DNA of 64,000 nt from Sphingomonas sp. Lineage in GTDB: Bacteria; Pseudomonadota; Alphaproteobacteria; Sphingomonadales; Sphingomonadaceae. The notes below the pieces were generated by a model. That model had not been told where the DNA came from. It saw only the letters and a list, made by a program, of their open reading frames with translations, and did no database searches. This document shows, piece by piece, positions 26,738-36,067 of the stretch (within the stretch, counting starts at the first letter, position 1; every line of letters starts with the position of its first letter). The stretch covers positions 1 through 64,000 of the forward strand of contig JANXUU010000128.1 of NCBI GenBank assembly GCA_025356055.1. The letters are read 5' to 3'. Both the position numbers and the translations under genes were made by a program.

Positions 26738-27876
26738 GACACCTGTTCTCGAAAAGCCTCGCCGCCGCACCCGGCCGCCTTCACATGGCGGCGCACAGCC
26801 ATCATCTGTGGCCCGATGCATCGTTTGCCGGCCAGGTCGAATGCTGGACGGACGCCGCCCGCCTCGCTGACCGCAAGTGGAACCGGATCATGGGCGAAGT
26901 CTGGCCCGAAGCGCAGGTGCACATCGCCGCCGAGCTCGGCACTGACGACCCTCCGGCGATCGTCTTTGCGACCAATACCCACGACCTCATCGTCCGGCTC
27001 GCCGCCGCCTGTCCGCGCCGGGACAACGGGCCGTTGCATATCCTTACCACCGACGGCGAATTCCACAGCGCCCGCCGCCAGCTCGCCCGCTGGGAAGAAA
27101 GCGGCGAGGCGATCGTCACCCGCCTGCCGGTTGCTCCAGACCTTCCCGATCAAATCATCGCCCACGCCGCGAACCACGATCTGATCTTCGTCTCGCAGCT
27201 CATGTTCGGCACCGGCACGCTGGTCGACATTGCCCCAGTCGCCGCGCTCGGCCGCCCCGACGGCCCGTGGGTCGTGATCGACGGCTATCACAGCTTCATG
27301 GCGCTCGAACGCCCATTCCCCGCCTCGTTCGGCGCGACCGCCTTCTTCCTGGGCGGCGGCTATAAATATGCCATGGCGGGTGAAGGCGTAGGCTTCATGC
27401 ATTGCCCCGCCGGGTTCGGCCCACGCCCGCCGATCACCGGCTGGTACGCCGAGTTCGACGAGCTCGACTTGCCCCCCGGCCATGTCGGCTACGCCCGCGA
27501 CGCGATGCGCTTCATGGGCGCGACCTTCGATGCCTCCGGGCTATACCGTCTCAACGCGGTTCAACGGATGCTGGCGACCGAAGACCTCACGACCACAAAA
27601 ATTTCGGCTAAGGTCGCCGCGCTCCAGGCGCAGCTGCTCGACGCCATTGCGGGAACCCCGCTCGCCGACACCGATCTATTAAACCCGCTCGACGGTAATC
27701 CCCACGCCCGCTTCCTCGCCTTTCGCGCACCCCGCGCCGCCGCATGGTGCGAACAACTCGGTCGCGAAGGCTGCATTACCGACGTCCGCGGCGACGTCCT
27801 GCGCATTGGCCTCGGCCTCTGTCACGACGAAGCCGACATTTGCGCCCTCGCGAGCCTCGCCGCGACGCTTCGCTAG
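26734..27876 (+). CDS. Kynureninase-like PLP enzyme (class V aminotransferase fold)
   Basis: A 380-residue PLP-dependent enzyme of the class V fold. The PLP-binding aspartate is in 'PWVVIDGYHSFMAL' and the Schiff-base lysine in 'FFLGGGYKYAMAGEGVGFMHC', a pattern shared with kynureninases. Coupled to kynA by an ATGA overlap, it most likely cleaves kynurenine to anthranilate and alanine. It is somewhat shorter than canonical KynU and diverged, so another kynurenine-related activity is possible. The start at MRHLFSKS is fixed by the overlap. The stop shares CTAG with the TetR gene. Confidence 0.85.
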   Translation: MRHLFSKSLAAAPGRLHMAAHSHHLWPDASFAGQVECWTDAARLADRKWNRIMGEVWPEAQVHIAAELGTDDPPAIVFATNTHDLIVRLAAACPRRDNGPLHILTTDGEFHSARRQLARWEESGEAIVTRLPVAPDLPDQIIAHAANHDLIFVSQLMFGTGTLVDIAPVAALGRPDGPWVVIDGYHSFMALERPFPASFGATAFFLGGGYKYAMAGEGVGFMHCPAGFGPRPPITGWYAEFDELDLPPGHVGYARDAMRFMGATFDASGLYRLNAVQRMLATEDLTTTKISAKVAALQAQLLDAIAGTPLADTDLLNPLDGNPHARFLAFRAPRAAAWCEQLGREGCITDVRGDVLRIGLGLCHDEADICALASLAATLR

Positions 27877-28505
27877 GCCGACAACCCCTCGCGCAGCAGC
27901 CGGTTCGCCGCCGCCGCTACGGCCGTGCTGTCCGCCGTTCCCCACACTCCGAAGCGCAAGCCCAGGAATACGTTCATCCCCATCAGCGCCCACGCCGCGA
28001 CCTCGCGCTCGAGCGCGTCGCCGCCGGCGAGATCGCCGCGCATTTCGCCTTTCGCAGCGCCAGCTCGCAACCGGTCGACGATCCTCTCCGCCGTCGTTTC
28101 ATAATGGGTGCGAAACCCGGCGGGATCAACGAACTCGGCTTCGTCGATGATGCGGTAGACCTCGCGATGTTCCTTGACGAAGTCGAGATAGGCCGCGAGC
28201 GCGCGCTGCTCTGCGTCGAGCGCGTCGCGCGCCCCGGGGATCGCCGGTGCCACCGCGACCCGCACTCGCTCGGACATGTCGCGGACCAGCGCCGCGAACA
28301 GTGCCTCCTTGCTGTCGAAATAGGTGTAGAACGTCCCCAGCGCGACTTCCGCCCGCTGGGTGATCGAGGACACCGAACTGTCTGCAAAACCGCGCTCGCC
28401 GAATTCGCGCAGCGCCGCATCGAGTATCCGCCGAAGCGTCCGCTCACCGCGCGCAGTGCGCGGTGCTTTGCCCTCGCTCGCAGGACTTTCGACCGCTATT
28501 TCCAT
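27873..28505 (-). CDS. TetR-family transcriptional regulator
   Basis: A 210-residue TetR regulator. The N-terminal helix-turn-helix reads 'AALREFGERGFADSSVSSITQRAEVALGTFYTYFDSKEALF', and the C-terminal ligand domain spans about 75-205. It is divergent from the TonB receptor/MFS pair, and a perfect palindrome lies between them (28529-28550), so it most likely represses both itself and the transport genes until a ligand binds. Two adjacent ATGs follow a GGGGGG run; I take the second. Confidence 0.92.
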   Translation of the reverse strand: MEIAVESPASEGKAPRTARGERTLRRILDAALREFGERGFADSSVSSITQRAEVALGTFYTYFDSKEALFAALVRDMSERVRVAVAPAIPGARDALDAEQRALAAYLDFVKEHREVYRIIDEAEFVDPAGFRTHYETTAERIVDRLRAGAAKGEMRGDLAGGDALEREVAAWALMGMNVFLGLRFGVWGTADSTAVAAAANRLLREGLSA

Positions 28506-28528
28506 CATATCCCCCCACCGCGCATTAT

Positions 28529-28550
28529 AAGTTGAAACTCGGTTCAACTT
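28529..28550. promoter_or_regulatory. Probable TetR operator
   Basis: AAGTTGAA and TTCAACTT form perfect 8-bp arms around a 6-bp spacer (ACTCGG). The palindrome lies 24 bp upstream of the TetR start and 67 bp upstream of the TonB receptor start, the usual place for a TetR-family operator controlling both directions. Confidence 0.75.
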
Positions 28551-28616
28551 TCACTAAGCCACGCGACAAGGCGATGCAACCGGACACCGGATCGCGCCAC
28601 CAAAGGGGAGGATAAC

Positions 28617-31037
28617 ATGTTTTCAGTATCGTTTGCGCGCGCCCTGTTGCTGGCCGGCGCCGCCACCATCGCCGCACCCGCCACCGCGCAGGATGCGCCG
28701 CCATCTAACGCCTCGACCACCGCCAACGCCACCTCGGGCACTGCGACCGCGACTTCCCCCGCCGACGCCGACACCGGCGCGATCATCGTCACCGCCCGCC
28801 GCCGGGCCGAATCGCTGAAGGACGTCCCCATTGCGGTCACCGCCTTCACCGGCGCGCAGCTCGAGAAATCGGGCGCGATCGACATCACCGACGTCGCCCA
28901 GACGACCCCCAACGTCACGATCGAGGTCGCTCGCGGGTCCAACTCGACCTTGAGCGCCTTCATCCGCGGCGTCGGCCAGCAGGACCCGGTCGGCGGCTTC
29001 GAGCAGGGCGTCGGGCTCTATCTCGACGATGTCTATCTCAACCGTCCACAAGGCGCGGTCCTCGACATTTACGACGTCGAGCGGATCGAGGTCCTGCGCG
29101 GCCCACAGGGCACGCTCTATGGCCGCAACACCATCGGCGGGGCGATCAAATACGTCACGCGTCGCCTGTCGAACAAACCAGAGCTGAGCCTGAAGGGGAA
29201 TGTCGGCGACTTTGGTCAGCTCGACGCCACGGCGACCGCGTCCTACCCGCTCGGCGACGCATTTCGCCTTGGCGCGTCGGTCGCCCGCCTCCACCGCGGC
29301 GGGTTCGGCCAGAACGTCACCACCGGTCTCGACAATTACAACAAGGACGTGAAGGCGGGCCGCGTGTCGGCCGAAATCGGACGAGACGACTCCGCGCTTC
29401 TCCGTGTGAACGCCGATTACACCCGGGACGACAGCGCGCCGCGCGGCGGCCACCGTCTGATCGTCGGCCTCAAGTCGGGCGCGCCCATCCTGTCGAACGT
29501 CTATACCAGCCAGGGCGGCCTCGTCAGCCCGCACCAGAAGGTCGTCTCGAAGGGTATCGCCGTCAATGGCCAGGTCGCGTTGGGCGACGGCCTGCTGCTC
29601 AAGTCGATCACCGGCTATCGCAAGGACGATAGCGCGACTCCGATCGACTTCGACGCGCTCCCCGCGGCCGACGTCGACGTCCCCGGCTTCTATCGCAACA
29701 AGCAGTTCAGCCAGGAATTCCAGCTCCAGCTCAACCGCGGCCCGCTTCAGGGGTTGGTCGGCGCTTACTATCTCGATGCCACCGCCTACACCGCGTTCGA
29801 CGTCCGCCTGTTCACCACGTTCAATGGCTTCACCGCCTTCACGCAGGGCAACGTCGGGACTAAGACCTACGCGGCGTTCGGCGACTTCACCTATAATTTC
29901 TCGCCCCAGTTCGCGCTGTCGCTCGGCGGTCGCTACACCGATGACCGGCGCAACTCGACCGTGTTCCGGCAGAATTATGTCGGCGGCGGATCGCCGGTGT
30001 TTGGCGGGCTCGGGCTTCCTGCCGGCGCCCCGTCGTCGAATTTCCAAGGCAAGCGCAAGGACCGCGCCTTCACACCGCGCGTCTCGATCAGCTTCAAGCC
30101 CGACGCCGACAACACATTATATGCAAGCTATGCGCAGGGCTTCAAAGGTGGCGGGTTCGATCCGCGCGGAGTCTCGGCCGCCGCCAAGGACACCAACGGC
30201 GACGGCGTTCGCAGCTATGACGAAATCTACAACACCTTCGCCTTCAAGCCCGAGAAGGTCACCACGCTGGAAGTCGGCTACAAGGCGTCGCTGTTCGATC
30301 GGCGCGTCTACACCGCGCTCGCCATCTTCAGTTCCGATTACAAGGACGTCCAGATCCCCGCTTCGGTCGGGGTCGTCGTCAACGGCGTCGCGACATTCGC
30401 CGGGGCGACGTCCAACGCAGCCAAGGCCCGCATCCGCGGTGTCGAGTGGGAAGGTGACGCGCGAATTGTCGGCAACCCTGGGGGCACACGGCTAAACCTT
30501 GGCTGGTCGGTCGGCTACCTCGATGCCAAGTTCCGCAGGTTCCTGACCGACGTGGTGTTCAGCCCGACCACCGGCCTCCCGATCCCTAAGCCCGGCGTTA
30601 CGGTCGACGTTGCCGCCTTCCGCAAGATTCAGAACACCCCCAAATGGACCGCCAGCGGGACGCTCAGCCTGACCCATCCGTTTGGCAACGGCGAGGAATT
30701 GAACGCCAGCGCGACGTTGTCCTACCGCAGCTCGAGCCAGCAGTTCGAATTGCGCATTCCCGGGCTCGACCAGAAAGGGTACGCGCTGCTCGACGCCAAC
30801 CTCGTGTATACCGGTCCAGACCATCACTGGATGTTCGGCGTTCACGCCCGCAACCTGACCGACAAGCGCTATATCTCGTCGGGTTATAATTTCTTGCTTC
30901 AGAACCCTTTTACCGGCAACTTCATCCTTCCGACCGGCGCTCCCGGGATCAGCCCGGCGCTCGGCAAGGAGGGCATCTTGACGGCTTATTATGGCAGCCC
31001 GCGCCAGCTGTTCTTCTCGGTCGGATACAAGTTCTGA
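28617..31037 (+). CDS. TonB-dependent receptor
   Basis: An 806-residue outer-membrane receptor. It has a signal peptide (ALLLAGAATIAAPATAQ), a TonB box 'GAIIVTARRRAESLKDVP', a plug domain (about 60-180, with 'GVGLYLDDVYLNRPQGAVLDIYDVERIEVLRGPQGTLYGRNTIGGAI') and a complete 22-strand-type barrel ending in 'QLFFSVGYKF' with terminal aromatic. The AGGGGAGG ribosome-binding site is strong. With the TetR gene upstream and the MFS transporter directly downstream it forms an outer-to-inner-membrane uptake unit. The substrate cannot be read. Confidence 0.95.
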   Translation: MFSVSFARALLLAGAATIAAPATAQDAPPSNASTTANATSGTATATSPADADTGAIIVTARRRAESLKDVPIAVTAFTGAQLEKSGAIDITDVAQTTPNVTIEVARGSNSTLSAFIRGVGQQDPVGGFEQGVGLYLDDVYLNRPQGAVLDIYDVERIEVLRGPQGTLYGRNTIGGAIKYVTRRLSNKPELSLKGNVGDFGQLDATATASYPLGDAFRLGASVARLHRGGFGQNVTTGLDNYNKDVKAGRVSAEIGRDDSALLRVNADYTRDDSAPRGGHRLIVGLKSGAPILSNVYTSQGGLVSPHQKVVSKGIAVNGQVALGDGLLLKSITGYRKDDSATPIDFDALPAADVDVPGFYRNKQFSQEFQLQLNRGPLQGLVGAYYLDATAYTAFDVRLFTTFNGFTAFTQGNVGTKTYAAFGDFTYNFSPQFALSLGGRYTDDRRNSTVFRQNYVGGGSPVFGGLGLPAGAPSSNFQGKRKDRAFTPRVSISFKPDADNTLYASYAQGFKGGGFDPRGVSAAAKDTNGDGVRSYDEIYNTFAFKPEKVTTLEVGYKASLFDRRVYTALAIFSSDYKDVQIPASVGVVVNGVATFAGATSNAAKARIRGVEWEGDARIVGNPGGTRLNLGWSVGYLDAKFRRFLTDVVFSPTTGLPIPKPGVTVDVAAFRKIQNTPKWTASGTLSLTHPFGNGEELNASATLSYRSSSQQFELRIPGLDQKGYALLDANLVYTGPDHHWMFGVHARNLTDKRYISSGYNFLLQNPFTGNFILPTGAPGISPALGKEGILTAYYGSPRQLFFSVGYKF

Positions 31038-32308
31038 CCGACGGGGCGAGGAGCAGCGCACCGGTACGTGGTGTTCAAACCCGCGTCCTGGCGCTGCTGC
31101 TCCTCGTCTACACCTTCAACTTCCTCGATCGGCAAATCCTCGGCATCCTCGCTAAGCCGATCAAGGACGACCTTCATCTCACCAACACCCAGTTCGGCGC
31201 GATCGGCGGGCTCGCCTTCGCGTTGCTTTACTCGCTGCTAGCGGTGCCTTTTGCCCTGCTGGCAGACCGCACCAGTCGAAGCGGGGTGATCGCCGTTGCC
31301 TTGACCATCTGGAGCGTTTTCACTGCGCTTTGCGGCATCGCCACGGGATTCGGCCAGCTATTCCTGTTCCGCCTCGGGGTCGGGGTCGGAGAAGCCGGAG
31401 GCGTGGCCCCATCCTATGCGCTGATTGCCGATTATTTTCCTGAGGGCGCGCGCGCCCGCGCGCTGGCGATCTACTCGCTCGGTATTCCGATTGGTCTGGC
31501 CGCAGGCACTCTGCTCGGCGCCTACATCGCCGCGGCGGTTGAATGGCGCACCGCTTTTCTTGTCGTTGGTATCGCCGGGATCGTAATTGTACCGCTGTTT
31601 CGCCGCGGCGTCCGCGACCTGCCGCGCGCGCCAACCGACTCTGCGCGCCGCGTCCCGCTCCGCCGGGTCTTCCCAATCATCGCTCGCAAGCCGAGCTTCT
31701 GGCTACTCGCGTTCGCCTCCTCGTTCAGTTCGCTGTGCGGCTATGGCCTCGCCTTGTGGACACCGTCGGTCGTCATGAGCAATTTTGGGTTCGACCTGGT
31801 CCACACTGGTCAATTCTTCGGGTCGCTGCTTCTCGTCGGCGGGGTCGCTGGGGTGCTTGCTGGTGGCTGGCTGGCTGATCGTTTCGCGACTGCCGACGCG
31901 CGCTGGTACGCTTGGCTTCCGGCGATCGCGTGGCTGGTCACCGCGCCGACGTTCGCCGTCGGGCTGCTGGCCCACTCGCCGTGGGTGGCATGGCCGGTGC
32001 TGCTCATTCCCAACGCGCTCAACATTTTGTGGCTGGGACCTGTGACCACGGCGGTTCAGAAACTCGTCCCGTCACCGATGCGCGCCACCGCCTCGGCCAG
32101 CTTTCTGCTCATCAACAACCTCATTGGGCTCGGCATCGGTCCCCTGCTGATGGGCCGCATGGCCGATCTGATGAAGGCCAGCTACGGAACCGAGGCCCTG
32201 CGCTACGCCACGGTTTACTGTCTCGGCTTCTACGTCCTCGCCGCACTTCTGGCGCTGCTTGCCGCGAGGTCGCTTCGCCGCGACATTATCCCCGTCGAAC
32301 AGGGCTGA
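31034..32308 (+). CDS. MFS transporter, apparent CTG start
   Basis: A major facilitator superfamily permease of about 424 residues with 12 helices. The ORF track starts it at 31223 (a TTG), which would cut away helix one. The frame is open back to a CTG at 31034 and reads TDGARSSAPVRGVQTRVLALLLLVYTFNFLDRQIL, a normal MFS N-terminus with the conserved NFLDRQ. That CTG overlaps the TonB receptor stop as CTGA, exactly where an ATGA coupling would be expected, and there is no ATG, GTG or TTG between. Other family features are 'GRFSxxxG'-type loop 'LADRTSRSGVIAVAL' and 'FRLGVGVGEAGGVAPSYALIADYF'. Probably imports the compound taken up by the receptor. Confidence 0.85.
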   Translation: MTDGARSSAPVRGVQTRVLALLLLVYTFNFLDRQILGILAKPIKDDLHLTNTQFGAIGGLAFALLYSLLAVPFALLADRTSRSGVIAVALTIWSVFTALCGIATGFGQLFLFRLGVGVGEAGGVAPSYALIADYFPEGARARALAIYSLGIPIGLAAGTLLGAYIAAAVEWRTAFLVVGIAGIVIVPLFRRGVRDLPRAPTDSARRVPLRRVFPIIARKPSFWLLAFASSFSSLCGYGLALWTPSVVMSNFGFDLVHTGQFFGSLLLVGGVAGVLAGGWLADRFATADARWYAWLPAIAWLVTAPTFAVGLLAHSPWVAWPVLLIPNALNILWLGPVTTAVQKLVPSPMRATASASFLLINNLIGLGIGPLLMGRMADLMKASYGTEALRYATVYCLGFYVLAALLALLAARSLRRDIIPVEQG

Positions 32309-32389
32309 ACGTCCCCCCACATTGGACCTGACTCCGCGCGCGCGCGCCGCGATGCTGTCGTAGGCTTGCGGCGCTCGGCGACAGGGACG

Positions 32390-35300
32390 ATGACCATGGT
32401 TCATGAAGTGTCGGCTGCCCGCTCCTCGCTGGGCGCGCGGCTGTCAAGTGCGTTGCGCCCGGTTCTGCTCCCGCTCAGGCCGGCGCGGCCCGACTCAGTC
32501 GCCATCCTTCGCGCCTTGCTGTTCGCAATCGCAATTGGGGTCGTCGCCTGGCTCGGGATCGTTATGACCCACTACAGTGATCGGATCGCGGCGGTGTGGC
32601 TCGCCAACGGGATTGCCGTCGCGCTTCTCCTGCGCCGCCAGTGCGACGACCGGGTCCTGCTCTTCGGCGCGGGGTTTGCGGGGAATGTCGCAGCCAATCT
32701 TATGGCCGGCGACACGCTCGTCGCAGCGCTGCTCCTCTCGGTCCTAAACAGTCTCGAGATCGCGCTGGTCGTCGCCTTGACCGCGCGTCGGCTCGCTCCC
32801 GACGGCGTGTTCGAAAGCGCCGCGATCGGGCGTTTCATCACTGCCGCGCTAATCGGTCCGCTGCCCGGGTCGCTGATCAGCGCCGCCTGGCTCGCGTGGC
32901 GGGACGGTGCTCCCGTCGTCACCAGCTTCGCCAGCTGGTATGGTGCCGATGCGCTAGGTCTGATGATCGTCGCCCCGATCCTCCTCGCGATCCGCCGCGG
33001 CCGGCCGGATGGTCACATCCGCCGCGAAGTCGTGCTCTCCCCGCTCGTCGCCGCCGCGCTGACCGCGATTGTGTTCTCGCAAGGCGGGAAACCGTTACTG
33101 TTCGTGTTGACGCCGATCGCTTTGCTCGGCGCGTTCCGCCTCCGTCTGCTCCCGGCCGTGCTCACCGTCGCCGCAATCGCCGTCTCCTCGATCTTTTTCA
33201 CCGCGCAGGGAATTGGACCGATCGCAACCTCGGCGTTCGACCCGGTCGAGCGCATCTATATTCTCCAGGCTTTTCTTGCGACGCTCGTCATGCTCGTCCT
33301 GCCCGTCGCCGCGATCATCGGGGAGCGCGACCGGCTCGGCGTCGCGGCCGACCATAGCGAGCGCCTGTTCCAACGGATTGCCCGGGCGACCCCCGCTGGC
33401 ATTCTTAACCTTGAGCTCGGCGGCGACGTGGCGTTCGCCAACGACCGCTGGCTCGAGCTTACCGATAGCCGTCCCGCCAGCTTCGCCAGCGATTCCTGGC
33501 TTGACATTATTCAGCTTGACGACCGGACCGCCGCCCGCAGCATGTGGGACTGCGCGCGCACGCTGCAACAGCCCGCCGGCGGCGACGTCCGCTACCTCGC
33601 CCCCGACGGCACGGTCCGCTGGGCCGAGCTCAGCTTCTATCCCGAACTCTCCGCAGGGCGCCTGCTCGGCTATGTCGTCAAATTGTTCGACGTCAGCAAC
33701 CGCCAGAAGGTCGAAGACGCACTGCAGGAAAGCGAAGAGCTCTATCGGCTGCTCGCCGAGAACAGCTCCGACGTCATCGTCCGGCTAACCCTCGACGGCA
33801 CCGCGCGCTATGTCTCGAGCGCCGCGAGACGACTGTTCGGCTTGGACCCCGGGGACATTGTCGAACGCCCGCTGGCGCAGTTCGTCCACCCCGCCGATCT
33901 CGATGCCTTCAACGCGCTGTTCCCCGGCGTCAATAGCGACCGCGGCGAGGCCAACGCCCAGTTCCGCCATCGCCGCCTCAACGGCGACTTTATCTGGCTC
34001 GAGGCGAGCGCTCGCACCACCATCGACCGCGCCACCGGTAATCCAATCGAGATCATCGTCTCGCTGCGCGACATCAGCGCGCGCCGCCAGAGCGAAACGA
34101 TCGCCGCCAGTGCTGCGGCCAAGCTGGCCGAAACGAATCGCCTGCTGACCCTTGCCGAAGGGGTTGCTGAGGTCGGCCACTGGCGGTTCGATATCGCAAC
34201 GCAAACCCTCGATTGCTCCCCACAAGTCAATATGATCACCGATTTCGCAGGCGATCAGACGTTCGGCCCAACCGCCATCCTCGCGCTCGTCCATCCCGCC
34301 GACCGCCGTGCGCTCCTCCGCACCCTGCTCACCGCCAGCCGCCGGCGCGAACCCGCCCAGCAGGGCGCGCGACTCCTTCTGGCCGACGAGATGCGCCATG
34401 TCCGCCTCGTTGCGCTCGCCGAATATGATGACGCTGGTGCGCTGACCGGGCTGTTCGGGGTGATCCAGGACGTTACCGAGAACGAGATCGCTCAGGCCGA
34501 GTTGATCCGTTCGCGCAACGAGGCGCAGGCCGCGGCGCACGCCAAAGGCGATTTCCTCTCGACCATGAGCCACGAAATCCGCACCCCGATGACCGGCGTG
34601 CTCGGCATGATCGACCTGTTGCGCGATAATCCGCCGGCGGGGGAGCGCGAGCGCTACCTTGTGACGCTCAAGCAATCCGCGGATCTGTTGATGACCGTGC
34701 TCGACGACGTTCTCGACTTCAGCCGCATCGAATCGGGCCTCGTCGAATTCGAGGATGGAGATTTCGATATCGAGGAATTGATGCAGGCAACCATCGCCCT
34801 GTTCGAGGGAGCCGCCTCGCAAAAGGGCCTTCTGCTCGGGGTCGAAATCGACCGCGGGGCGACTACTCGAGTGCGCGGCGATGCCGTCCGCCTGCAGCAG
34901 GTCGTCAGCAACCTTCTCAGCAATGCGATCAAGTTCACCGTCGCAGGCCGTGTCACGCTGCTCCTCTCCGCCCTACCGGCCGAAACTCGCGCCGACGACG
35001 CCGCTCCCGATCCCGCCCGCGACCAAGCCCACAACCCCGCCAGACAGCACTGGCGGATCGAGGTGCGCGACACCGGCATCGGCATCGCCGCCGACAAGCT
35101 CGGCTCGCTGTTCGATCCTTTCGTCCAGGCCGAAGCCGCGACCTCGCGCCGCTTTGGTGGTACCGGGCTCGGCCTTGCAATCAGCCGTCGCCTGATCGAC
35201 GCGATGGGCGGCGAAGCGGGGGTTCACTCGCACCCGGGCTGCGGCTCGACCTTCTGGTTGGAAGTGCCCCTCCCCGTCGGCAGCGACGCCGAGCATTTCG

Positions 35301-36067
35301 ACATTCCCGCCAACTGCAATCCTGACTCCCGCGCGCTCGATCTGCTCGTCGCCGAGGATAATCCGGTCAACCAAATGATCATTGGCGCGATCCTCGGCCG
35401 GCTGGGCCACCGCGTCACTTGTGTCGAAAACGGCCGACTTGCGCTCGATCTCGCCACCGCTCGCGCGTTCGACGCCATCCTCATGGACATGCAAATGCCC
35501 GAGATGGATGGGCTCGCCACGACGCGCGCGATCCGCAACCTTCCCGCGCCCCACGGCACCGTCCCGATCATCGCGCTCACCGCCGACGCCTCGTCCGAAC
35601 GCCGCCGCTTCTACGACGGTGCCGGCCTGACCGATTTCCTGACCAAGCCGATCGATCGCCGCCTGCTCGCCGAGCGCCTCGACGCAAACGCCGCCGTCCG
35701 CGCTCCTACTTCACGTGCGCCAGATCCCGCTGATCTTTCTGTCGAACCGCTCGACGTCACCCGGTATCATGAACTTCGCGCCTCGCTCAGCGGCGCTCAG
35801 GTTCACGACCTGCTCGGCCTGCTCCTCACCGAGCTCGATCGCTCCCCCGCGCGCATTCGCCTGTGTCTTGCGCACGGTGACTTCGCTGCCGCCCGCGCCG
35901 AGGCGCATAGCCTCAAGGGCGCGGCCAGTAACATGGGCGCCACCGCGCTGGGCCGTGTCGCCGCGGCAATCGAGTCCGCCGCCACCGATGCCGCCTTCGC
36001 CCCCGAACTCGTCGCGCTCGACGTCCAGGCCCCCCGAACCGTTAAGGCGATTGCCGCCCTACGCTGA
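32390..36067 (+). CDS. MASE1-PAS hybrid sensor histidine kinase with REC and Hpt
   Basis: A very large hybrid kinase of about 1225 residues. In order: an N-terminal integral-membrane sensor of about eight helices resembling MASE1 (about 25-320), two to three PAS modules (330-440, 455-580 and 590-700), a HisKA domain with the phosphoacceptor His728 in 'STMSHEIRTPMTG', a HATPase with 'NLLSNAIKF', 'DTGIGI' and 'GGTGLGLAIS', a receiver with Asp1033 in 'ILMDMQMPEMDG', and a C-terminal Hpt with His1173 in 'EAHSLKGAASNMG'. It is a complete phosphorelay in one chain, with no response regulator beside it. The start could be the ATG at 32390 or 32396. Confidence 0.9.
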   Translation: MTMVHEVSAARSSLGARLSSALRPVLLPLRPARPDSVAILRALLFAIAIGVVAWLGIVMTHYSDRIAAVWLANGIAVALLLRRQCDDRVLLFGAGFAGNVAANLMAGDTLVAALLLSVLNSLEIALVVALTARRLAPDGVFESAAIGRFITAALIGPLPGSLISAAWLAWRDGAPVVTSFASWYGADALGLMIVAPILLAIRRGRPDGHIRREVVLSPLVAAALTAIVFSQGGKPLLFVLTPIALLGAFRLRLLPAVLTVAAIAVSSIFFTAQGIGPIATSAFDPVERIYILQAFLATLVMLVLPVAAIIGERDRLGVAADHSERLFQRIARATPAGILNLELGGDVAFANDRWLELTDSRPASFASDSWLDIIQLDDRTAARSMWDCARTLQQPAGGDVRYLAPDGTVRWAELSFYPELSAGRLLGYVVKLFDVSNRQKVEDALQESEELYRLLAENSSDVIVRLTLDGTARYVSSAARRLFGLDPGDIVERPLAQFVHPADLDAFNALFPGVNSDRGEANAQFRHRRLNGDFIWLEASARTTIDRATGNPIEIIVSLRDISARRQSETIAASAAAKLAETNRLLTLAEGVAEVGHWRFDIATQTLDCSPQVNMITDFAGDQTFGPTAILALVHPADRRALLRTLLTASRRREPAQQGARLLLADEMRHVRLVALAEYDDAGALTGLFGVIQDVTENEIAQAELIRSRNEAQAAAHAKGDFLSTMSHEIRTPMTGVLGMIDLLRDNPPAGERERYLVTLKQSADLLMTVLDDVLDFSRIESGLVEFEDGDFDIEELMQATIALFEGAASQKGLLLGVEIDRGATTRVRGDAVRLQQVVSNLLSNAIKFTVAGRVTLLLSALPAETRADDAAPDPARDQAHNPARQHWRIEVRDTGIGIAADKLGSLFDPFVQAEAATSRRFGGTGLGLAISRRLIDAMGGEAGVHSHPGCGSTFWLEVPLPVGSDAEHFDIPANCNPDSRALDLLVAEDNPVNQMIIGAILGRLGHRVTCVENGRLALDLATARAFDAILMDMQMPEMDGLATTRAIRNLPAPHGTVPIIALTADASSERRRFYDGAGLTDFLTKPIDRRLLAERLDANAAVRAPTSRAPDPADLSVEPLDVTRYHELRASLSGAQVHDLLGLLLTELDRSPARIRLCLAHGDFAAARAEAHSLKGAASNMGATALGRVAAAIESAATDAAFAPELVALDVQAPRTVKAIAALR

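Noticed and set aside
28623-30047. Reverse-strand 474-residue ORF opposite the TonB receptor
   Set aside because: Antisense frame of high-GC coding DNA, with no domain and no independent signal.
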